Shown: piece by piece, positions 43,935-53,224 of the stretch
Layout: every line of letters starts with the position of its first letter
How positions within the stretch are numbered: position 1 is the stretch's first letter
Assembly: GCF_023715785.1 (NCBI RefSeq)
Contig: NZ_JAMBOX010000009.1
Location: 1-64,000, forward strand
Direction of reading: 5' to 3'
From: Neobacillus niacini
GTDB lineage: Bacteria; Bacillota; Bacilli; Bacillales; Cytobacillaceae
DNA: 64,000 nt
Notes under the pieces: generated by a model
The model's input: only the letters and a program-made list of their open reading frames with translations
Database searches by the model: none
Told to the model about the DNA's origin: nothing
Translations under genes and position numbers: made by a program

Positions 43935-45239
43935 ATGTATTTCTACGGGACAACAGGTGTAAATAAAGACGGGCATTTGGAAATTGGCGGCGTTGACGCA
44001 GTCAGCCTGGCGAAGGAATTTGGAACACCCTTGTATGTTTACGACGTCGCATTGATCAGAGAGCGGGCCAGAGGATTTAGACAGGCATTTGAAGAAGAGC
44101 ATATCTCTGCTCAGGTAGCTTATGCCAGCAAAGCATTTTCTACCGTAGCCATGGTCCAGCTTGCAGAAGAGGAAGGACTGTCGCTTGATGTTGTATCGGG
44201 CGGTGAATTATACACGGCCATACAAGCAGGTTTTCCGCCAGAGAAAATCCATTTCCACGGAAACAATAAAAGCAGAGAAGAATTAGAAATGGCACTCCAA
44301 CACGAAATTGGCTGTATCGTAATCGATAATTTTTATGAAATCGAATTATTAAAGGCCATTTGCCATGAAAAAAAAGTAAAGGCGAATATCCTGCTGCGCG
44401 TTACACCGGGAATTGAAGCCCATACTCACGACTATATCATGACAGGACAAGAGGATTCAAAATTTGGCTTTGACCTGCAAAATGGCCAGGCGGAAAAAGC
44501 GCTGACTTCAGTTCTGGGATATGAATATTTTTACGTACTTGGGCTTCATTGCCATATTGGTTCGCAAATTTTTGAAACAACCGGATTTTTGCTGGCCGCC
44601 CAAAAGATAGTTGAAAGAATGGCACAGTGGAAGCAGAAGTTCGGTTTTGAGGCAACCGTGCTGAATTTGGGTGGCGGTTTTGGCATTCGCTATACAAAAG
44701 AGGATGAGCCAATCTCTCCGGCGCAATATGTTCGTGAAATCATTAAAGAGGTTAAGAATTTGGCTGAGCAACATGAACTGAAAATGCCTGAGATTTGGAT
44801 TGAACCAGGCCGCTCGCTTGTCGGTGATGCCGGGATTACTTTATATAAAGCCGGATCTTCCAAGGAGGTCCCGGGGGTGCGCAAATATTTGGCGGTAGAT
44901 GGCGGGATGAGCGACAATATCCGGCCGGCTTTATACCAGGCCAAGTATGAAGCGGTTCTGGCCAACAGGCCGCTAGCCCAAACGAGAGAAACCGTGTCAA
45001 TCGCCGGGAAATGCTGTGAATCTGGCGATATGTTGATTTGGGATTTACCTTTGCCGGAGACGGTGGAGGAAGATATTCTTGCTGTGTTCTGTACAGGTGC
45101 CTATGGTTATTCGATGGCGAACAACTACAATCGTTTGCCGCGTCCCGCTGTTGTATTCGTGGAAAACAGCACGGCTGTGCTCGTCGTTAAACGGGAAACT
45201 TATGAAGACCTGGTAAGGCTTGATTTGCCATTAAAATAA
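43935..45239 (+). CDS. lysA: Diaminopimelate decarboxylase
   Basis: PLP enzyme converting meso-diaminopimelate to lysine. The 434-residue protein has the PLP Lys in VAYASKAFST, the HFHGNNKS loop, GLHCHIGSQIFET, LNLGGGFGIRY, EPGRSLV and the C-terminal CCESGD and GAYGYSMANNYN. AAAGGA lies just before the ATG. No lysine riboswitch is visible upstream. Location after spoVA is as in B. subtilis. Confidence 0.95.
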   Translation: MYFYGTTGVNKDGHLEIGGVDAVSLAKEFGTPLYVYDVALIRERARGFRQAFEEEHISAQVAYASKAFSTVAMVQLAEEEGLSLDVVSGGELYTAIQAGFPPEKIHFHGNNKSREELEMALQHEIGCIVIDNFYEIELLKAICHEKKVKANILLRVTPGIEAHTHDYIMTGQEDSKFGFDLQNGQAEKALTSVLGYEYFYVLGLHCHIGSQIFETTGFLLAAQKIVERMAQWKQKFGFEATVLNLGGGFGIRYTKEDEPISPAQYVREIIKEVKNLAEQHELKMPEIWIEPGRSLVGDAGITLYKAGSSKEVPGVRKYLAVDGGMSDNIRPALYQAKYEAVLANRPLAQTRETVSIAGKCCESGDMLIWDLPLPETVEEDILAVFCTGAYGYSMANNYNRLPRPAVVFVENSTAVLVVKRETYEDLVRLDLPLK

Positions 45240-45242
45240 ACA

Positions 45243-45270
45243 AGCTGCCGCAAATTTGCGGCAGCTTTTA
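45243..45270. terminator. Bidirectional terminator between lysA and ypuA
   Basis: AAGCTGCCGCAA (45243-45254) pairs perfectly with TTGCGGCAGCTT (45256-45267), with T and A tracts on both sides. Confidence 0.85.
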
Positions 45271-45275
45271 TTATT

Positions 45276-46139
45276 TTAGGAGAACATCGCCTTTACCGTA
45301 TCAATGAGCCAAATGAAAAATTGCTTAACCTTTTCTAGAAACCCCTGGCCTTCCTCTGATGTCAGGAATTTGGAGATGCGGTCCTTCGCTTTATTTAGTT
45401 GATCGCTGACTTGGTTCCAGTCAATATTTAAGTCCTTCAATTTATTAAATAAATCAATCAGCCTTTGAATTTCCGCTTCGGACAGCTTAACATTCAGTTC
45501 TTTTGCTGCCTGCTCGATAATCGCCCGCAGTTCTTGATCGTTTTTTGGTTTATTTTTGGCTATTTCTTCCTTCACCTTGGCAATTAGTGCGGCAGCGTTT
45601 TCTGCCCCAATCGAATCGCCAAGTTTCGCTGTTTCTACCATCTCCTGGTTGGCCGCTTGTTTGACCTCTTCAGGAATCGTCTTATCAGCTGATATTTCGT
45701 ATGCTTTAATAATCCCTGTCAAGGCTGCTGTGCCGGAAACGGCAATCGGGGCGGTCACATAAATATCTGCATCCTTCACCCCTGCAGTGATGAGGGCATT
45801 TACATACATTTCATCGGTCACCCAATTAATGTTTTTCGTTTTGACGGTGATTCCGGCACCTTTAGCTGCAGCGGTAATCGCGGATGAGGAAATGGCTTTC
45901 GTCCCTATTAGGGATTTCGCCACATATTTTCCTAAATATTGATGTTCTTCTTTATTTGAAACGGTAACGATCTGAACATCTTTTGGTGCCCCCATTTCGG
46001 ATAAAAGAGTATTTTTCTGGGCCTCGGTTAAACTTTCTCCCAAGGTCACAATCATATCGCCTTCAGCCATATCCGCAAAACTGCGGGCCGGCCCCGCGAA
46101 TAAAATCATTGCCATTAACAGAATCAAAAGCTTTTTCAT
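45276..46139 (-). CDS. ypuA: Secreted DUF1002 protein YpuA
   Basis: A 287-residue exported protein with a signal peptide ending near SFA-DMAEG. The conserved DUF1002 body starts with VTLGESLTEAQK and includes GTKAISSSAITAAAKGAGI, NINWVTDEMYVNALITAGVKDADIYVTAP. A helical C-terminus (DLNIDWNQVSDQLNKAKDRI) follows. B. subtilis YpuA is linked to cell-envelope stress; the molecular function is unknown. AAGGAGGC precedes the ATG. Confidence 0.88.
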   Translation of the reverse strand: MKKLLILLMAMILFAGPARSFADMAEGDMIVTLGESLTEAQKNTLLSEMGAPKDVQIVTVSNKEEHQYLGKYVAKSLIGTKAISSSAITAAAKGAGITVKTKNINWVTDEMYVNALITAGVKDADIYVTAPIAVSGTAALTGIIKAYEISADKTIPEEVKQAANQEMVETAKLGDSIGAENAAALIAKVKEEIAKNKPKNDQELRAIIEQAAKELNVKLSEAEIQRLIDLFNKLKDLNIDWNQVSDQLNKAKDRISKFLTSEEGQGFLEKVKQFFIWLIDTVKAMFS

Positions 46140-46338
46140 GTTTGCCTCCTTAATGTGATAATCAAAAATTATTGCTCTTATATATCATAACCGATTCCCA
46201 TAATATTAACGAAAAAAACAATTTAGAAGTTTCATAGGCAATATAATGTCAGATGAAGCGGAAATAAAACGAACATGGATTATTTTTGTGTTTTGGTGTA
46301 GAATGTAGGATATGCAACCACTTTTATGGAGGATGTAC

Positions 46339-46434
46339 ATGGGGAAGAGCAATTGGATATTATTCGGATCGCTTGTTGGTATTGCCGTTATTTGGGGAAT
46401 TGTTTATTGGATGTTTATTGCACCCGGACAATAA
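46339..46434 (+). CDS. Single-pass membrane miniprotein
   Basis: A 31-residue frame (MGKSNWILFGSLVGIAVIWG..., ending FIAPGQ) with a good GGAGGA site 6 nt upstream and one transmembrane helix. Too short for usual gene calling. I do not recognise a family. It stands alone between ypuA and ribT. A longer plus-strand frame covering it in another phase has no ribosome binding site and is not believed. Confidence 0.55.
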   Translation: MGKSNWILFGSLVGIAVIWGIVYWMFIAPGQ

Positions 46435-46565
46435 AATTTTGTCGTTGCCCATTAAACATTTATTCGGTATGATGGTTTAGTGAACAAGATTATTCCACAA
46501 ACATATAATAATTACATATAAATTCGAAAAAAATATACGATATGTTATACCGATTTGAAGGTTAT

Positions 46566-46649
46566 TTAGCTAAGTTTCGCACGCATAAATTCAACTACGC
46601 CTCTGTCTTCGTCCTAACGGACTTGCCACTCGGCGAGTTTACATTTATA
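46566..46649. repeat. Structured dispersed repeat, copy 3 (lacks the AT-rich hairpin)
   Basis: The core CGCATAAATTCAACTACGCC through to the 7-bp hairpin, ACTTGCC (46621-46627) with GGCGAGT (46632-46638, one G-U pair), matches copies 1 and 2 closely. The preceding TTAGCTAA is kept, but the 41-bp inverted repeat present in the other copies is replaced by gtttcgca. It lies directly upstream of ribT. Confidence 0.8.
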
Positions 46650-46655
46650 TAATGA

Positions 46656-47012
<357 letters not shown>

Positions 47013-47022
47013 TAATGCAGTA

Positions 47023-47062
47023 AGGCAGCGCATAATGACTAATTTATACGCTGTCTTTTTTT
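47023..47062 (+). terminator. Terminator of ribT
   Basis: GGCAGCG (47023-47029) pairs with CGCTGTC (47049-47055) through one G-U, followed by TTTTTTT. It overlaps the 3' end of the converging ypuF. Confidence 0.7.
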
Positions 47063-47574
47063 GCCGCTAAAGCTTTAATCCTTTCCTCTATCACATCAGA
47101 CCGATCTCGCAGCTTATGGCGATGCACAATGCCATTTTCAGAAAGATCACTTTCCTGCCCCCATGTGAAACCTTGTTCTACGCATCTCTCAGAGCATTGT
47201 TTCAGTAATAGCGGGTCACTAATTGGCAAATTATGGCTTCTGTATGGTGAATTTGCGCTTATTTCCTGCAAACGCCCACTTACCAGCATGAAAAGCTGGT
47301 TTACATGCAACCCAATCCTTGTTAAAGATTCAGCCTGATGCTTAAAAATTTTTTCCGCTTTTTCCAGCGTTCGTTTTGCACCTGAAAAGTTGCCTCGCCG
47401 ATGATGATAAGCAGAAACGGCCAATAAAATAAGTCCGACCCATACCGACTCCTTGTTTCCGGGATCGGTCTCTTTCCAATACTCTTCGAGAATTTCATGA
47501 CATTCAAAATAATCCCTGTCGCCATGGAAATGGACTAGATATTGGACATATTCTTTTGGGTACAACGCCTTCAC
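47044..47574 (-). CDS. ypuF: DUF309 family protein YpuF
   Basis: A 176-residue helical protein. The DUF309 signature is YLVHFHGDRDYFECHEILEEYWKE, with two His and one Glu that could bind metal, followed by ILLAVSAYHHRRGNFSGAKRTLEKA. The function of the family is unknown. It converges on ribT and lies before scpA as in B. subtilis. Confidence 0.82.
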   Translation of the reverse strand: MKALYPKEYVQYLVHFHGDRDYFECHEILEEYWKETDPGNKESVWVGLILLAVSAYHHRRGNFSGAKRTLEKAEKIFKHQAESLTRIGLHVNQLFMLVSGRLQEISANSPYRSHNLPISDPLLLKQCSERCVEQGFTWGQESDLSENGIVHRHKLRDRSDVIEERIKALAAKKDSV

Positions 47575-47645
47575 CCCTGATCTAAATTGTTAGCTACAGT
47601 GTATCATATTTATTATACTTCTTTAAAAAAAACCTTTAATAATGC

Positions 47646-47672
47646 AAAAGGCCCGCCATAATGGCAGGCCTT
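47646..47672 (-). terminator. Terminator of the YjcZ-type gene
   Basis: AAAGGCC-c-GCCAT pairs with ATGGC-a-GGCCTTT; the single-base bulges face each other. Orientation suits the minus-strand gene at 47734. Confidence 0.65.
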
Positions 47673-47733
47673 TATCCAATTACAGGTTCATCATTTTGTT
47701 GTGGCATATATTGAACCAGACTTCTTTATTGGG

Positions 47734-47832
47734 TTACCAAATCCAAGCAGCACCAACGATAACTAACAAAATGAACAATACGACAATTAATGCAAATCCG
47801 CCTCCAAAACCGAAACCTGCACCATCAGCCAT
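47734..47832 (-). CDS. YjcZ family sporulation miniprotein
   Basis: A 32-residue protein with a Gly/Phe-rich start (MADGAGFGFGGGF) and one hydrophobic helix (ALIVVLFILLVIVGAAWIW), the pattern of the YjcZ/YosE family of small spore proteins. TAGGAGGTAAT gives a near-perfect ribosome binding site 8 nt before ATG. Its role is unknown. It is missed by length-limited gene callers. Confidence 0.8.
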   Translation of the reverse strand: MADGAGFGFGGGFALIVVLFILLVIVGAAWIW

Positions 47833-47951
47833 AAATATTACCTCCTAAAATTTATTGTCTTTACTCTGCCATCATATGTAAGGATTTTGTCCAATGTTAT
47901 AGGCATTCGTCCCAATAACGGGGGAAATGGCTGATTTCATATATTTTTCTA

Positions 47952-47980
47952 TTGGACAAGCAAAATGAATCCTCTATACT
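47952..47980 (+). promoter_or_regulatory. Sigma-A promoter of scpAB
   Basis: TTGGAC (47952-47957), 17-nt spacer, TATACT (47975-47980), 39 bp before the scpA start. Confidence 0.65.
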
Positions 47981-48019
47981 AATAATAGTCAACTTAAATA
48001 GGAATTTTGGTGAGTGTGA

Positions 48020-48790
48020 ATGCCTTATGAGGTTAAGATAGATGCTTTTGAGGGACCGCTTGATTTGCTCCTCCATCTGATCAACAGGCTGGAAATCGAT
48101 ATTTATGATATTCCTGTCGCCCAAATTACGGAACAATACTTTGTATATATCCATACAATGAACGATTTAAAACTCGATGTTGCCAGTGAATATTTGGTCA
48201 TGGCAGCAACTTTGCTGGCAATCAAGAGTAAAATGCTTCTTCCCAAGCATGAAGAAGTTGATGTCGAGACAGATCCGGAAATCGCTTATGAGGAGGACCC
48301 TCGGGATGAGCTTGTCGAGCGATTAATTGAATACCGTAAGTACAAGGAAGCGGCCCATGATTTAAAAACAATGGAGGAAGAACGTGGGCTCATGTTTACG
48401 AAGCCTCCTAGCGACTTATCCGATTTTGCAAAAGAAGTAAAGCCAATTAAGACCGATTTAAATGTTTCCCTTTACGATATGCTTGCGGCCTTTCAAAAAT
48501 TATTGCGCCGTAAAAAACTGCAGCGGCCGTTGGCAACAAAAATTACCCGGCAGGAAATCTCAATTGAAACAAGAATGACGGAAATATTAGTTGAATTGAA
48601 ACAGTTGAAGGGCCGGACAAATTTTAACAATTTATTTCCCAGCCGGACAAAAGGCCATATTGTGGTCACCTTTTTGGCGATACTGGAATTAATGAAAAGA
48701 AAAGAAGTTGAGGTCCACCAACAGGGAAACTTTAGTGACATCTTTATTGAGGCTGTAAAGGAAGGAACTGATCACTTTGGAAATCATTAA
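48020..48790 (+). CDS. scpA: Segregation and condensation protein A
   Basis: Kleisin subunit of the Smc-ScpAB condensin that organises and segregates the chromosome. The 256-residue protein begins [20 protein letters not shown], the ScpA signature that binds the SMC neck, and ends with the winged-helix [19 protein letters not shown] that binds the SMC cap. It overlaps scpB by 14 nt. Confidence 0.95.
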   Translation: MPYEVKIDAFEGPLDLLLHLINRLEIDIYDIPVAQITEQYFVYIHTMNDLKLDVASEYLVMAATLLAIKSKMLLPKHEEVDVETDPEIAYEEDPRDELVERLIEYRKYKEAAHDLKTMEEERGLMFTKPPSDLSDFAKEVKPIKTDLNVSLYDMLAAFQKLLRRKKLQRPLATKITRQEISIETRMTEILVELKQLKGRTNFNNLFPSRTKGHIVVTFLAILELMKRKEVEVHQQGNFSDIFIEAVKEGTDHFGNH

Positions 48791-49364
48791 TTGGACGAGC
48801 ATACTTGAAAGCCTGTTATTTGCTGCCGGAGATGAAGGTCTCTCCCTAAAGCAAATCGCTGAGGTATTGGAAGTGACCGAACTTCATGCAATTGAAATCA
48901 TCGATTCATTAACAGAAGAATACAGGAACAATAAAAACCGTGGGATTATGGTGGTGCAGCTCGCAGGAAATTATCAGCTTGCCACTAAAAAAGAAAATGC
49001 AGATTACTTAAAAAAACTGGTCGATTCCCCGCATACATCGACGTTATCCCAAGCTGCACTGGAAACCTTGGCAATTATAGCTTATAAACAGCCAATCACT
49101 CGTGCTGAAATTGAGGAGATTCGCGGTGTAAAAACGGAAAGGCCGTTAAATACGCTGATGGCCAAAGCATTAATTAAAGATGTGGGACGGGCCGAAGGGA
49201 CAGGGAGGGCCTATTTATACGGCACTACAAAGGAATTCCTTGATTATTTTGGCCTCAAAAGCCTGGAAGAACTTCCGGCGCTTCCGGAAAAGCCAGAGGA
49301 AGAGTACATACAGGAAGAAGCGGATTTATTTTTTGAAAAATTCCAGGAAACTTTGAACTCATAA
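48777..49364 (+). CDS. scpB: Segregation and condensation protein B
   Basis: Kite subunit (two winged helices, dimer) of the Smc-ScpAB complex, 195 residues. The second domain holds [30 protein letters not shown], the family signature. It starts at TTG within the end of scpA (GGAAGGAA upstream). The acidic tail ([16 protein letters not shown]) is usual. Confidence 0.95.
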   Translation: MEIINWTSILESLLFAAGDEGLSLKQIAEVLEVTELHAIEIIDSLTEEYRNNKNRGIMVVQLAGNYQLATKKENADYLKKLVDSPHTSTLSQAALETLAIIAYKQPITRAEIEEIRGVKTERPLNTLMAKALIKDVGRAEGTGRAYLYGTTKEFLDYFGLKSLEELPALPEKPEEEYIQEEADLFFEKFQETLNS

Positions 49365-49463
49365 TCCATCAACTAAATCCAGCAAATTATGGTACTATTA
49401 AGCTGTAAGTTAGGCTAAAAACTTCTATGAAATGAGAGCATGTCAATAAGGAGCGTGATTAAA

Positions 49464-49883
49464 TTGCTAATTAAAGAATGCAAAGGGTATGAGTTGGAAA
49501 AGGAAAAATCCAACACATCAGAGGATTTTTTTAACAGAAGTGAGATTACATTTGTCGAAGATGGCACAGAGAAAACATTGCATGTATTATATGTGAGATA
49601 TTTTGATCAAATTTTCCCTGAATTTACTCCATTTCAAGAGGACCCAATTTTCGTCCAGGATGGCAAGGAGATTTTCTTTAGGGATATTGTGGCCCTTGTT
49701 TGTCTCTTGAAAAATCCAGGACTGCGGGCCCGCAAACGTCTATATATTAATTCCAAGCAGGAGTTTGCAACCTATTTCCAGGATATTAATTTTTCAAAGC
49801 TGCCGGAGATATTTTCAAGCCTTAAGCAAAAGAACGGCTACGAGCTCAGGTCACCGCTTGAGTACATTATGCAGCCGCAATAA
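49464..49883 (+). CDS. Hypothetical protein, unknown family
   Basis: A 139-residue protein from TTG 49464 (AAGGAG about 10 nt upstream); an ATG at 49440 would put the ribosome binding site inside the gene. The product is acidic-rich, with no signal peptide or membrane segment (LIKECKGYELEKEK..., VLYVRYFDQIFPEFTPFQEDPIFVQDG, KNPGLRARKRLYINSKQEF). I do not recognise it. It sits between scpB and ypuI, and ypuI starts 24 nt after its stop, so co-transcription is likely. Confidence 0.7.
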   Translation: MLIKECKGYELEKEKSNTSEDFFNRSEITFVEDGTEKTLHVLYVRYFDQIFPEFTPFQEDPIFVQDGKEIFFRDIVALVCLLKNPGLRARKRLYINSKQEFATYFQDINFSKLPEIFSSLKQKNGYELRSPLEYIMQPQ

Positions 49884-49907
49884 TGTTACAGATCCGGAGG
49901 GAGTCAA

Positions 49908-50396
49908 ATGGGGAATTCGTTAGTTGAGACTCAGGTTCATGATGTCAAAAGCTTTTTAGCTAAAACCACTTCAACCATTGAAGAGTTTTTAAATGAAACC
50001 ACTTTATCAGAGTTAAGTCCTGAAGGTGAAGAAGAACGCAACTATCACAAATTGATCCTTTCCAACTTGCGGAAACTGCTTGTCTGTAGTGAAGAAGGTT
50101 ATGAAGCTTGCAAAATTATCTTGCAAAGTGAGACTTTCCTAAAGGGTGCTGCAGAAAAAACATTATATAAAATTTTTCATCAATGTATCGAAGAATTTTT
50201 CTCGCCGAAAAATGATGCCTGGTTTGAAAATAGCCGCTCCGCTTATACTGGGAGAAATGCAATTAAGTTCTATCAAAAAGTTTCCGAACAAATTGTTCAA
50301 TTACTTAAAGGTTTGGAAGGAGATTTTCAACGCATTAGAGAAGAATTGGAATACTATGAAACAGACTATCGGACCAAAATGGCACAATCAAAATAA
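49908..50396 (+). CDS. ypuI: YpuI family protein (DUF3907)
   Basis: A 162-residue helical cytoplasmic protein with the family pattern (VETQVHDVKSFLAKTTSTIEEFL, YHKLILSNLRKLLVCSEEGYE, SRSAYTGRNAIKFY). Function unknown; in B. subtilis ypuI also lies just downstream of scpB. CCGGAGGG lies 9 nt before ATG. Ends at a hairpin (50406-50437). Confidence 0.82.
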   Translation: MGNSLVETQVHDVKSFLAKTTSTIEEFLNETTLSELSPEGEEERNYHKLILSNLRKLLVCSEEGYEACKIILQSETFLKGAAEKTLYKIFHQCIEEFFSPKNDAWFENSRSAYTGRNAIKFYQKVSEQIVQLLKGLEGDFQRIREELEYYETDYRTKMAQSK

Positions 50397-50405
50397 GCAA
50401 ATGGC

Positions 50406-50437
50406 AGAGGCTGTCTCCCTTGGAGGCGGCCTTTTCT
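50406..50437 (+). terminator. Terminator of ypuI
   Basis: GGCTGTCTCC and GGAGGCGGCC pair around CTT with two G-U pairs, followed by TTTTCT. Confidence 0.65.
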
Positions 50438-50497
50438 GTGTTCTAAATTTCTCATTTTTTCATACCTTTTATAAGGATTTCTGGAAAGGGGGATACG

Positions 50498-51394
50498 ATG
50501 GACCGGTTTCACGGGTATGTCAATGAATTATTTAAATGGAATGAAGAGATGAGGAGATTTCTCCACTCCGAAAATGTCAGAGAAAACTCGGAGTTATGGG
50601 AACAGCTGGATGAATTTACCGATATGATTGAAACAACGAGCCGTGAATTATCGAATGAAGAAATGCTTGGCCTTCAAGTGAAAGCAGAATCCATCCATAG
50701 GAAGCTGGAGCATTATTTTCATCAAAAACGGGAAAATGAAATCGGGTCCATCTGGGTGCTGGAGAAACCAATTCCGACGGGAGGCCATACGCTTCCAGAG
50801 CTGCCCTATCCGTATCATGCTTTGGAGCCCTATATTTCAGAGGAAATCATGAGGCTGCATCACGATAAACATCATCGCGGTTATGTGGATGGTTTAAACA
50901 AGGCGGAGTTGAATTTAAAGAAAGCAAGGGAGTCATCTGATTTTGCACTAATCAAGCATTGGTCGCGGGAACTTGCCTTTCATGGCTCCGGCCACTATCT
51001 CCATTCGATTTTTTGGAAAAACATGAATCCACAAGGCGGCGGAGAACCGTACGGATTATTGAAAGCTGAAATTGATCGCTATTTTGGCAGCTTTGCCGCT
51101 TTTAAAAACCAATTTACCGAGGCGGCCAAACAAGTAGAGGGGGTCGGCTGGGCCTTGTTGGTCTGGGCGCCGCAGGCTAGACATTTAGAAATCCTGCAAT
51201 CGGAACGCCATATGCTGTTAACCCAATGGGATACCTTCCCGCTTCTGGTGCTTGATGTTTGGGAGCATGCCTATTATCTGCAATATAAAAATAATCGGGG
51301 TGACTATGTCAGGAATTGGTGGAATCTCGTAAACTGGCATGATGTTACCATGAGACTTGAAAGGGCTGCCGATAAGAATTGGCCTGGCCGATGA
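50498..51394 (+). CDS. Superoxide dismutase (Fe/Mn family) with N-terminal extension, SodF-like
   Basis: The 298-residue protein has about 95 residues of helical extension (FHGYVNELFKWNEEMRRFL...) before a typical Fe/Mn-SOD domain. Metal ligands are seen: His in MRLHHDKHHRGYVDGLN, His in FHGSGHYLHSIFW, and Asp and His in LDVWEHAYYLQYKN. The second-shell FNxxGHxNH pattern is altered to FHGSGHYLH, so activity or metal choice may differ from SodA. Length and layout resemble B. subtilis SodF. Confidence 0.87.
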   Translation: MDRFHGYVNELFKWNEEMRRFLHSENVRENSELWEQLDEFTDMIETTSRELSNEEMLGLQVKAESIHRKLEHYFHQKRENEIGSIWVLEKPIPTGGHTLPELPYPYHALEPYISEEIMRLHHDKHHRGYVDGLNKAELNLKKARESSDFALIKHWSRELAFHGSGHYLHSIFWKNMNPQGGGEPYGLLKAEIDRYFGSFAAFKNQFTEAAKQVEGVGWALLVWAPQARHLEILQSERHMLLTQWDTFPLLVLDVWEHAYYLQYKNNRGDYVRNWWNLVNWHDVTMRLERAADKNWPGR

Positions 51395-51399
51395 TCGTT

Positions 51400-51430
51400 G
51401 GGTAAGCCGTTCGCACCCATTTTCTTTTTT
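51400..51430 (+). terminator. Terminator of the sod gene
   Basis: TGGGT pairs with ACCCA around an 11-nt loop, followed by TTTTCTTTTTT. The stem is short. Confidence 0.5.
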
Positions 51431-51431
51431 G

Positions 51432-51459
51432 TCATATCAGACCTTGTCCCGCATAAACT
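51432..51459 (+). promoter_or_regulatory. Candidate sigma-E promoter of dacB
   Basis: TCATATC (51432-51438), 13-nt spacer, CATAAACT (51452-51459). This closely fits the sigma-E consensus (KMATATT and CATACAHT). dacB is sigma-E dependent in B. subtilis. Confidence 0.6.
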
Positions 51460-51492
51460 TTTAGTAACTAAAGAGAGGGACGAGGTTTATCT

Positions 51493-52638
51493 ATGAAAAA
51501 AATATGGAAGCTGATTATTTTTTCCCTGATAGTTTCGTTAATCATGGCGAATATTCCGCAAAGGGCGGCAGCGGCGCCTGGGGTAAGTGCAGTGAGTGCC
51601 GTACTGATAGAGCAAAAATCCGGGCGAATTCTTTTTGAAAAAGATGCCCATAAGAGGATGAGAATTGCCAGTATTACCAAAATCATGACTGCGATTCTTG
51701 CGATTGAATCTGGAAAATTGAATCAGTATGTAACAGTGAGCGAACAGGCGACCCGGGCAGAAGGGTCATCGGTATATTTAAAGCCTGGAGAAAAAATAAA
51801 GCTGGAAGATCTTGTCTATGGGCTGATGCTGCGCTCCGGAAATGACACAGCAGTCGCAATTGCCGAATATGTCGGCGGCAGTCTGGATGGCTTTGTCTAT
51901 TTGATGAATCAAAAGGCAAGGGAAATCGGCATGGTCAACACGCATTTTGCCAATCCGCACGGGCTTGACGATCATGAGGCTCATTTTTCTACCGCCTATG
52001 ATATGGCCGTTTTGACCCGTTATGCCATGCAAAACAAAACCTATCAAAAAATCGCAGGTACGAAGGTGCATCGTGCTCCAAATCCAACGGAAAATTGGGA
52101 CAGGGTGTGGAAAAATAAAAATCGTCTGCTCACAAAATATAAGTACACTACCGGCGGGAAAACAGGCTACACTAAACGGGCAAAGCGAACCCTTGTCACG
52201 ACTGCTTCAAAAGGGGATATGAATTTGATTGCAGTCACTTTGAATGCCCCGGATGATTGGAATGATCACATTTCACTGTATGAATCAGGTTTTAATCAGT
52301 TTGATATGGTCGAGGTATTGACCAAAGGGAAAATTGACCTGCCAAAACCAAAACAATATCAAAACCATCTATATTTAAAAAAATCGATCGTTTACCCTGC
52401 GACAAGTAAGGAAATCGATTTATTTTCTGTCAAATATAAATTGACCAAGCCCGATAAGAACTTGAGAACATCGGAAGCGGTCGAAAAAGTGGCCGGAAAA
52501 GCGATTGTTTATTTGGATGGACGAGCTGTCAAGGAAACACCTATCTATTATCAATACGGTCCGAAGAAAAAGAAGGGTTTGTTGGATCGTCTGAAAGAAA
52601 TCTTTTCCTCGGTCATTGGTGTGAACGCCAATGGTTAA
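51493..52638 (+). CDS. dacB: D-alanyl-D-alanine carboxypeptidase DacB (PBP5*)
   Basis: Mother-cell carboxypeptidase that limits cross-linking of the spore cortex. The 381-residue product has a signal peptide (cleavage near AAAAPG), the catalytic RIASITKIMTA (SxxK), RSGNDTAVA (SxN) and TGGKTGYTKRAKR (KTG). It overlaps spmA by 8 nt; dacB-spmA-spmB form one operon as in B. subtilis. Confidence 0.94.
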   Translation: MKKIWKLIIFSLIVSLIMANIPQRAAAAPGVSAVSAVLIEQKSGRILFEKDAHKRMRIASITKIMTAILAIESGKLNQYVTVSEQATRAEGSSVYLKPGEKIKLEDLVYGLMLRSGNDTAVAIAEYVGGSLDGFVYLMNQKAREIGMVNTHFANPHGLDDHEAHFSTAYDMAVLTRYAMQNKTYQKIAGTKVHRAPNPTENWDRVWKNKNRLLTKYKYTTGGKTGYTKRAKRTLVTTASKGDMNLIAVTLNAPDDWNDHISLYESGFNQFDMVEVLTKGKIDLPKPKQYQNHLYLKKSIVYPATSKEIDLFSVKYKLTKPDKNLRTSEAVEKVAGKAIVYLDGRAVKETPIYYQYGPKKKKGLLDRLKEIFSSVIGVNANG

Positions 52639-53218
52639 TTATATCTGGGTGGCTATGACCGTAATCGGAATCGTGTTTGCATTATTTAATGGAACGATGG
52701 AAGCTGTAAACAAAGCCGTTTTTAATGGTGCCAAAGAAGCAGTCACATTGTGTATCGGGCTGATCAGTGTTCTTGTTTTCTGGCTGGGGATGATGCGCAT
52801 CGCTGAAGAATCGGGGCTTCTTGAAAAGCTCTCGAAATTATTCCGGCCGCTTGTCAAACGGCTTTTTCCTGATGTGCCGGCCAACCACCCTGCAATGGGC
52901 TATATGCTGTCGAACATGATTTCAAACATGTTTGGGTTGGGTAACGCAGCCACGCCGATGGGAATTAAAGCTATGGAGGAACTGAAAAAATTAAATGGCG
53001 GAAAAAACTCGGCATCGCGGTCGATGGTTACCTTTTTGGCAATCAATACCGCCAGTATCACGATAATACCGACTACTGTGATAGCGATAAGAATGACGTA
53101 CAATTCCGCATCCCCCACGGAGATCGTTGTTCCGACCATTATCGCAACAATTCTTTCGGCAATTGGGGCCATTCTTATCGATCGCTATTTTTATTACCGC
53201 AGAAGCCGAAAAGGGTGA
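52631..53218 (+). CDS. spmA: Spore maturation protein A
   Basis: Membrane protein of 195 residues with a nucleoside-recognition (Gate) domain; needed, with SpmB, for spore core dehydration. It has FNGTMEAVNKAVFNGAKEAV near the start and NHPAMGYMLSNMISNMFGLGNAATPMGIKAM with the family's GNAATP motif. It overlaps dacB and lies 6 nt before spmB. Confidence 0.93.
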   Translation: MVNYIWVAMTVIGIVFALFNGTMEAVNKAVFNGAKEAVTLCIGLISVLVFWLGMMRIAEESGLLEKLSKLFRPLVKRLFPDVPANHPAMGYMLSNMISNMFGLGNAATPMGIKAMEELKKLNGGKNSASRSMVTFLAINTASITIIPTTVIAIRMTYNSASPTEIVVPTIIATILSAIGAILIDRYFYYRRSRKG

Positions 53219-53224
53219 GGATAT

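Noticed and set aside
46286..46480. 64-codon plus-strand frame covering the miniprotein at 46339
   Set aside because: No ribosome binding site and an unconvincing composition; the GGAGGA site serves the 31-residue frame in another phase.
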